Of a DNA stretch of 64,000 nt, positions 59,356 through 64,000 are shown piece after piece. Numbering within the stretch: position 1 is the first letter of the stretch; every line of letters begins with the position of its first letter. The translations under genes and the position numbers were made by a program. The stretch comes from JAZMZS01 sp045120955 (GTDB taxonomy: Bacteria > Bacillota > Clostridia > Oscillospirales > CAG-272). The notes below the pieces were generated by a model. It had not been told where the DNA came from. It did not search any database and was given only the letters and a program-made list of their open reading frames with translations. The stretch is taken from the NCBI GenBank assembly GCA_045120955.1, contig JBGVFH010000072.1:1-64000 (forward strand). The letters are read 5' to 3'.

Positions 59356-61245
59356 ATGAACATGGAACTTAAAACCGAAATTGCAGTAATAGGTGCGGGA
59401 CACGCAGGAACAGAGGCGGCACTTGCTTGTGCAAGGTGCGGCATTGACACGGTGCTCTTTACGATAAATCTCGATGCCATAGCAAATATGCCGTGCAATC
59501 CCTCTATCGGAGGCACGGGAAAGGGGCATCTGGTATACGAGATAGATGCGTTGGGCGGCGAGATGGGCAGAGCGGCAGACAAGGCAAGTATGCAGTCAAG
59601 GACGCTGAACACAGGCAAAGGTGCCGCCGTCCATTCAAAGCGGGTACAGGCAGACAGGGCACTTTATAAAACCATAATGAAGCAAACGCTTGAGACGACG
59701 GAAAATCTCCGTATCATTCAAGCGGAGGTCACGGATATAAAATTTGAGACGCATAACGGAAAAAAGCGGGTAAGCTCTGTCACAACGGCACTCGGCGAGG
59801 AGTGGAAGTGCAGGGCAGCCGTAATATGCGCAGGTACTTATCTTTGCTCGGAGATATTTGTAGGAAACGTAAGCTACGAGGGCGGACCCGACGGACTTAT
59901 GCCGGCAAAGGGGCTGTCAGCGGCGCTTGAGCGAGAAGGGATAAAGCTGCTGAGATTTAAGACGGGAACTCCCGCAAGAGTAAAGAAAAGCAGCATCGAC
60001 TTTTCGGTGCTTGAGCGGCAGGACGGAGAGGACGAGCCCGTGCCGTTTTCCTCGGATACTGATAAAGAGCAGTATCTGCGCACCGAGCAGACACCCTGCC
60101 ATATAGTTTATACAAATCAAAGAACGCATGACATCATCGGCAAAAATATTCACAAGAGCGCAATGTACTCGGGAAAGATACACGGCACAGGCCCGAGATA
60201 CTGCCCATCCATCGAGGACAAGCTCGTCAGATTTTCCGACAAGCCAAGACATCAGCTCTTTGTCGAGCCTATGGGAGACTCGACAGAGGAGATGTACATA
60301 CAGGGCTTTTCCACCTCTCTTCCGACAGAGGTGCAGTATGAAATGCTGCGATCTCTTGACGGCTTTGAAAATGCACAGATAATGCGCTACGCATATGCCA
60401 TAGAATATGACTGCGCTGAGCCGACTCAGATGTATCCAACGCTTGAATTTAAGGACTATGAAGGGCTGTACGGTGCGGGACAGTTCAACGGCACCTCGGG
60501 CTATGAGGAGGCGGCGTGTCAGGGACTTGTGGCAGGCATCAACGCAATGCTGAAGCTCAAGGGCGAGCCGCCTATGGTGCTTGAGCGCTCGTCGTCATAT
60601 ATCGGAACACTCATTGACGACCTTGTAACAAAGGGTACAAACGAGCCGTACAGAATTATGACCAGCCGCTCGGAATATAGGCTGTTGCTCCGACAGGACA
60701 ACGCCGACGAGCGCCTTACCGAGACGGGCAGGCGGGTCGGACTTGTAAGCGACGAAAAATATGAAAAATTTAAAAAGAAGCAGACGGCGATAAGAGCGGA
60801 AGAGGAGCGTATCAAAGACACGGTCATCTGCCCGAGCGAAAAAACTAACGCTCTGCTCGAAAAATACGGCAGTACCCCTATAAAAAGCGGCGTAAAGCTT
60901 GCGGAGCTGTTGCGCCGTCCCGAGCTTGATATGCAAAAGCTCGCCGAGCTTGACGTTCACAGACCTGACATCGAGCCGTCGGTCATGCTCTCGGCGCAGA
61001 TAAACATAAAGTATGAGGGCTATATCAAAAAACAGCTTGAAGAGGTAAACCGAGCAAGAAAGCTTGAGGAAAAGGCTCTGCCGACAGACGTTGACTACAC
61101 AAACATAAAAGGACTGAGAATAGAAGCGGCGCAAAAGCTGACAAAGCTCCGACCGCTGAACATCGGTCAGGCATCACGCATCAGCGGAGTAAATCCCGCC
61201 GATATTTCGGTGCTTCTCATCTGGCTGAAGTCAAAGGACGAATAA
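59356..61245 (+). CDS. mnmG: tRNA uridine-5-carboxymethylaminomethyl modification enzyme MnmG (GidA)
   Basis: With MnmE and FAD, MnmG modifies the wobble uridine (U34) of several tRNAs. The 629-residue length is normal. The FAD motif is IGAGHAGTEAALA near residue 14, followed by CNPSIGGTGKGHLVYEIDALGGEMG (with the catalytic-region Cys), ICAGTYLCSEIFVG, GYEEAACQGLVAGINAM and MTSRSEYRLLLRQDNADERLT. The start is the ATG at 59356; the ATG at 59362 is also possible. The Shine-Dalgarno sequence is weak (GGACAAG). mnmE and rsmG, its usual partners, are not next to it here. A hairpin follows. Confidence 0.97.
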   Translation: MNMELKTEIAVIGAGHAGTEAALACARCGIDTVLFTINLDAIANMPCNPSIGGTGKGHLVYEIDALGGEMGRAADKASMQSRTLNTGKGAAVHSKRVQADRALYKTIMKQTLETTENLRIIQAEVTDIKFETHNGKKRVSSVTTALGEEWKCRAAVICAGTYLCSEIFVGNVSYEGGPDGLMPAKGLSAALEREGIKLLRFKTGTPARVKKSSIDFSVLERQDGEDEPVPFSSDTDKEQYLRTEQTPCHIVYTNQRTHDIIGKNIHKSAMYSGKIHGTGPRYCPSIEDKLVRFSDKPRHQLFVEPMGDSTEEMYIQGFSTSLPTEVQYEMLRSLDGFENAQIMRYAYAIEYDCAEPTQMYPTLEFKDYEGLYGAGQFNGTSGYEEAACQGLVAGINAMLKLKGEPPMVLERSSSYIGTLIDDLVTKGTNEPYRIMTSRSEYRLLLRQDNADERLTETGRRVGLVSDEKYEKFKKKQTAIRAEEERIKDTVICPSEKTNALLEKYGSTPIKSGVKLAELLRRPELDMQKLAELDVHRPDIEPSVMLSAQINIKYEGYIKKQLEEVNRARKLEEKALPTDVDYTNIKGLRIEAAQKLTKLRPLNIGQASRISGVNPADISVLLIWLKSKDE

Positions 61246-61250
61246 CGGTC

Positions 61251-61289
61251 ATACAGCGTGGTCGTCAGTATCTGACGATCACGCTGTAT
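61251..61289 (+). terminator. Terminator hairpin after mnmG
   Basis: An 18-bp stem with one G-T/mismatch (ATACAGCGTGGTCGTCAG and CTGACGATCACGCTGTAT) with a 3-base loop, starting 6 bases after the mnmG stop; a T-rich run follows some bases later. Confidence 0.65.
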
Positions 61290-61424
61290 ATAATTATTTT
61301 GTTTGTTTACAATCTATTAAAAAAAATTGGTATTTTTAGAAATTGTAATATATTACACTATTGAAAACAGGACGGGAAAAGTGGTATAATAAGAAGGAAG
61401 AAAAGCTTTTTTGCATTTGTTTTA

Positions 61425-61511
61425 AAAAGCGGGCAGTGCCCGCCCCCATCCTCTCGCCTACCGCTTTGTATCTGTTGCAGAAGCTGCGCAGAACGGCGAG
61501 CGAGGATCCAT
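61425..61511 (-). repeat. Family A intergenic repeat (inverted)
   Basis: Hairpin GCGGGCAGTGCCCGC at 61429-61443, then the complement of GGCGAGAGGATGGGGG, of the CTTCTGCAACAG box and of CTCGCTCGCCGTTC. It lies between mnmG (+) and the 31-codon gene (-), again a convergent gap. Confidence 0.85.
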
Positions 61512-61524
61512 GCATTTTATATGT

Positions 61525-61548
61525 AAAAAAAGGGCGGATATACCGCCC
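61525..61548 (-). terminator. Intrinsic terminator of the 31-codon gene
   Basis: On the minus strand, GGGCGG (61543-61548), a TATAT loop and CCGCCC (61532-61537), followed by T7 (61525-61531), ten bases after the stop codon. Confidence 0.85.
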
Positions 61549-61558
61549 GTAAAAAATA

Positions 61559-61654
61559 TTACTGCCCGCGGCAGCGCCGATACAGGACAAATGAGATATC
61601 TGACCTGAGCAAATTGCCGAGGCGCACGGAGCTTGTCCGTGAGGGAATGTTCAT
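61559..61654 (-). CDS. 31-residue basic peptide, complete single-gene unit
   Basis: An ATG at 61654 opens a frame of 31 residues, MNIPSRTSSVRLG at the start and a strongly basic, Cys-containing end SFVLYRRCRGQ. The AAGAGGTG box (61661-61668) is 6 bases upstream, the promoter (61688-61716) is almost ideal, and the terminator directly follows. This makes it a full transcription unit of about 160 bases. It has six Arg, one Cys, no signal peptide and no membrane helix. Function unknown; it could be a regulatory or leader-type peptide, or a small toxin, but no downstream gene on the same strand is present. It is divergent from htpG. Confidence 0.75.
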   Translation of the reverse strand: MNIPSRTSSVRLGNLLRSDISFVLYRRCRGQ

Positions 61655-61687
61655 ATACATCACCTCTTGCAGTAATTTTGTGGTTTT

Positions 61688-61716
61688 ATTATATACCGTT
61701 CCCCCGAAAAAGGCAA
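61688..61716 (-). promoter_or_regulatory. Sigma-A promoter of the 31-codon gene
   Basis: On the minus strand, TTGCCT (61711-61716), a 17-base spacer and perfect TATAAT (61688-61693), with the ATG about 27 bases beyond the expected transcript start. Confidence 0.85.
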
Positions 61717-61742
61717 TACTATAACGAAAAGAAGGTATAAAA

Positions 61743-63626
61743 ATGAACGAAAAAGAAGAAAAAGTACAAGGCGGCATATCTGTCGAGACTGCACAGATAT
61801 TCCCCGTTATTAAAAAGTGGCTCTACTCCGACAAGGAAATATTTATCCGTGAGATCATATCCAACGCCTCCGATGCCTGCACAAAGCTAAAGCGTCTTTG
61901 CTCTCTCGGGCAGGTGCACGACATCGACGAAAATTTCATGATCAGCGTAAAGCTCGACAAGGATGCAAAAACTATCACCGTATCCGACAACGGTATCGGT
62001 ATGACCCGTGACGAGGTGGAGAGATACATCTGTCAGATAGCTCTTTCGGGAGCGCTTGAATTTATCGAAAAGTACGAGTCTGAGTCATCCGACTCGGGTA
62101 TTATCGGACATTTCGGACTCGGCTTTTACAGTGCGTTTATGGTCTGCGACACGGTGGAGCTTGTCACCCGTTCTTACCAAGGAGGCAAAACGGTCGTATG
62201 GCAGTGCGATGAGTCGGGCAGCTATGAGATGAGCGAGTCAGAGCAAAAGGAATGCCGAGGCACCGATGTCATCATGCATATAAACGAGGAGGGCGAGGAG
62301 TATCTTGACTCTCATACTCTGCGTGCCGCTATTGAAAAATACTGTGCTTTTATGCCTATACCGATATATTTTGACGACGGCGGGGTATGCGAGTGCGAGC
62401 ATGAGCATAAGCATAAGGATGGAGAGGAATGTGAGTGCAAGCATTCACCCGTGCAGATAAACGATACGGCTCCTCTGTGGCAAAAGCAGCCCTCGGAGTG
62501 CACCGACGAGGAATACAAGCAGTTTTATTCAAAGGTTTTCCCCGATTTTCGTGAGCCGCTGTTCTGGATACATATCAACGCCGACTACCCCCTCAACTTC
62601 AAGGGTATACTGTATTTTCCCAAGCTTGCGCATGAGTATGACAGCCTTGAAGGACAGGTAAAGCTGTATTACAATCAGGTGTTTGTTGCCGATAATATAA
62701 AAGAGGTCATTCCCGAGTATCTTTTGATGCTTCGAGGTGTGCTTGACTGTCCTGAGCTTCCTCTCAACGTATCAAGAAGCTATCTGCAGTCAAACGGCTA
62801 TGTAAAAAAGGTATCTGCGCACATCGTAAAGAAGGTCGCTGACAAGATAAACGGTATGTTCAACACTGACAGAGAAGCATATGAAAAGCTCTGGAGCGAG
62901 ATAAAAATGTTCTGCGAGTATGCATCTCTTTGTGACCGCAAGTTCTTTGACAGAGTAAAGGCATCTCTTTTGCTCACGCTCACCGACGGCACGCACAAGA
63001 CACTCGCCGAGTATCTCGAAGCCGCAAAGGAAAAGCACGAGGGCAAGGTATTTTACGCTACGAATACGACGGCACAGGCGCAGTACATTTCTATGCTTGA
63101 GTCAGAGGGTATACTTTGCGCTGTGTTTGACAAAATGATAGACACACAGTTTATCTCCATGCTTGAGAGTGAAAACGAAAATGTTAAATTTATGCGTGTT
63201 GACTCGGATATAAGCGACATTCTCAGAGCAAAGGAAGGCGGAGAGGAAAACGAAAGACTCACCGCTCTTTTCCGTGAGGTAAGCGCAAATGAAAAGCTGA
63301 GCGTAAAGATCGAGCATCTAAAAGACGCAAAGCTGCCCGCAATGCTCATACTTGACGAGCAGTCAAGACGTCTGGACGACATGATGAAGATGTACAGAGC
63401 CGCAGGCGAGGGGATGGGAGCTGACACGTTTGCACCGCAGGCAACTCTTTTGCTCAATCTCGACTGCCCCACCGTATGTTCTCTTGACAAGCAAGAACCG
63501 AGCGACAGGGAAAAGGCTGTTGCACGTCAGATATATATGCTCGCACTTCTCTCTCAGAGAGGGCTGAGCGGCGAGGAGCTCAAGGAATTTCTCGCTTCAA
63601 GCTACGATATTCTCGAGAAAATATAA
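61743..63626 (+). CDS. htpG: Molecular chaperone HtpG (Hsp90 family)
   Basis: An ATP-dependent chaperone, 627 residues. The N-terminal ATPase domain has FIREIISNASDACTKLKRL near residue 33 (catalytic Glu-Asn), VSDNGIGMTRDEV near 84 and GHFGLGFYSAFMV near 122. The middle and C-terminal domains follow in order (LYYNQVFVADN, and ETGEGMGADTF-like end). An unusual acidic Cys/His segment at about residues 215-240 (CECEHEHKHKDGEECECKH) is inserted in the linker between the N and middle domains. GAAGG is close to the ATG. It is divergent from the 31-codon gene, and the TSCPD gene starts 17 bases after its stop. Confidence 0.95.
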   Translation: MNEKEEKVQGGISVETAQIFPVIKKWLYSDKEIFIREIISNASDACTKLKRLCSLGQVHDIDENFMISVKLDKDAKTITVSDNGIGMTRDEVERYICQIALSGALEFIEKYESESSDSGIIGHFGLGFYSAFMVCDTVELVTRSYQGGKTVVWQCDESGSYEMSESEQKECRGTDVIMHINEEGEEYLDSHTLRAAIEKYCAFMPIPIYFDDGGVCECEHEHKHKDGEECECKHSPVQINDTAPLWQKQPSECTDEEYKQFYSKVFPDFREPLFWIHINADYPLNFKGILYFPKLAHEYDSLEGQVKLYYNQVFVADNIKEVIPEYLLMLRGVLDCPELPLNVSRSYLQSNGYVKKVSAHIVKKVADKINGMFNTDREAYEKLWSEIKMFCEYASLCDRKFFDRVKASLLLTLTDGTHKTLAEYLEAAKEKHEGKVFYATNTTAQAQYISMLESEGILCAVFDKMIDTQFISMLESENENVKFMRVDSDISDILRAKEGGEENERLTALFREVSANEKLSVKIEHLKDAKLPAMLILDEQSRRLDDMMKMYRAAGEGMGADTFAPQATLLLNLDCPTVCSLDKQEPSDREKAVARQIYMLALLSQRGLSGEELKEFLASSYDILEKI

Positions 63627-63643
63627 ATTTTTCGGAGGAAAAT

Positions 63644-63901
63644 ATGTCAAAGAAAATTCAATTTCGCCCAAACGGCACTTGCTCAAGGCTGATAGAGCTT
63701 GAGATAGACGAGAGCGATAACATAGTCGACGTAAAATTTTCGGGAGGGTGCTCGGGAAACACACAGGGCATCTCGGCTCTTGTCCGAGGCATGAATGCCC
63801 GTGAAGCGGCACAGCGGCTCTCGGGTATCCGTTGCGGCTTTCGTGACACGTCCTGCCCCGATCAGCTTTCAAAGGCTATAGACAAGCTACTTGACAATTA
63901 A
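63644..63901 (+). CDS. TSCPD-domain protein
   Basis: An 85-residue protein of the TSCPD family (TIGR03905 type), named for the motif TSCPDQL near its end. It has a second Cys-containing segment FSGGCSGNTQGIS near the middle and a CSRLIELEID start. Such domains occur as C-terminal parts of adenosylcobalamin-dependent ribonucleotide reductases and as free proteins; the cysteines may bind a metal. TCGGAGG lies 7 bases before the ATG. It follows htpG by 17 bases, so probably one transcript. Its last codons contain the -35 box of the next promoter. Confidence 0.88.
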   Translation: MSKKIQFRPNGTCSRLIELEIDESDNIVDVKFSGGCSGNTQGISALVRGMNAREAAQRLSGIRCGFRDTSCPDQLSKAIDKLLDN

Positions 63902-63919
63902 GGATAAATTTTCTATAAT
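63891..63919 (+). promoter_or_regulatory. Consensus sigma-A promoter of the last gene
   Basis: Perfect TTGACA (63891-63896, within the end of the TSCPD gene), a 17-base spacer and perfect TATAAT (63914-63919). A strong promoter. Confidence 0.92.
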
Positions 63920-63950
63920 CTACATATAAACTAAGGAAGGAATTTTTCAG

Positions 63951-64000
63951 ATGAAAAAAGTATTGACACATACCGATATATATGAGAAATGGCTCTCATA
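63951..64000 (+). CDS. Start of an unidentified gene, cut by the window end
   Basis: An ATG at 63951 with AAGGAAGGAA 8-10 bases upstream and a perfect promoter further upstream opens a frame of at least 16 residues, MKKVLTHTDIYEKWLS, running off the window. Too short to identify. The strong promoter suggests a highly expressed product. Confidence 0.7.
   Translation, partial: MKKVLTHTDIYEKWLS

Larger units (their letters stand above)
61246..61558. other. Gene-free stretch between mnmG and the 31-codon gene
   Basis: The first part holds the mnmG hairpin at 61251-61289, then AT-rich sequence to about 61424, a reversed family A repeat (61425-61511) and the minus-strand terminator (61525-61548). 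No further gene is seen. Confidence 0.65.

Overview
This 64 kb window is chromosomal DNA of a Gram-positive anaerobe, most likely class Clostridia (Bacillota), probably a gut member of the Oscillospirales/Christensenellales type. The evidence is a T-box leader on valS, exact Firmicutes parS sites beside parA-parB, consensus sigma-A promoters with AGGAGG-type ribosome binding sites, a yycJ-rlmH pair, a SleB-type cell-wall hydrolase, a split cobalamin-dependent methionine synthase, and surface lipoproteins with Thr/Pro/Glu-rich linkers. gyrA, parAB, yycJ-rlmH and mnmG together suggest the region lies near the replication origin, but no dnaA or convincing oriC is visible. All product names are from reading the translated sequence; no database search was run.

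Layout. 1-4.2 kb: 5'-truncated gyrA, a small lipoprotein and recA on +. 4.4-8 kb: a SleB-like hydrolase on -, an AT-rich intergenic region, then parA-parB with two parS palindromes. 8-11 kb: serS, a two-helix membrane protein and a MORN-repeat protein. 11-16 kb: a four-gene GldA/GldF/GldG/DUF4340-type ABC operon. 16-21 kb, mostly -: valS with T-box, a PHP phosphoesterase and an acyl-ACP thioesterase. 21-24 kb: a RibF-like protein and a glycosyltransferase fused to a pyruvyltransferase. 24-28 kb, -: tRNA-Lys, an EamA transporter, a PqqD-like protein overlapping an OPT transporter, and an AraC regulator. 28.9-33 kb, +: a U32-like protein followed by three tandem QueG-like iron-sulfur proteins, divergent from the AraC gene. 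33-38 kb, -: a large lipoprotein and an amino-acid ABC transporter. 38-42 kb, +: metF, a free-standing MetH activation subunit and metH. 42-48 kb: a second AraC regulator, a possible structured RNA and a 1372-residue membrane-anchored beta-helix/GH43 protein. 48-50 kb: tRNA-Trp, then a cassette of a four-helix-bundle protein and an ATPase set between two unusual arrays of small hairpins. 50-56 kb, mostly -: a YyaL-type protein, a 59-residue protein (+), malic enzyme between inverted repeats, and a lipoprotein esterase. 56-64 kb: yycJ, rlmH, a WG-repeat protein, mnmG, a self-contained 31-codon gene (-), htpG, a TSCPD protein and the start of one more gene.

How parts work together. metF, the activation subunit and metH form a folate/cobalamin methionine-synthesis operon. 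The three QueG-like proteins may also use cobalamin and are the least explained metabolic unit here. The two AraC regulators share an architecture and probably control neighbouring catabolic or redox genes.

The intergenic DNA is rich in repeats. A roughly 100-bp element with a GCGGGCACTGCCCGC hairpin occurs at eight loci, mostly between convergent genes. An 84-bp element occurs three times. Two hairpin arrays flank the 48-50 kb cassette. The observations most worth following are that cassette, the QueG-like operon, the 31-codon gene with its own promoter and terminator, and the possible RNA near 43.6 kb.
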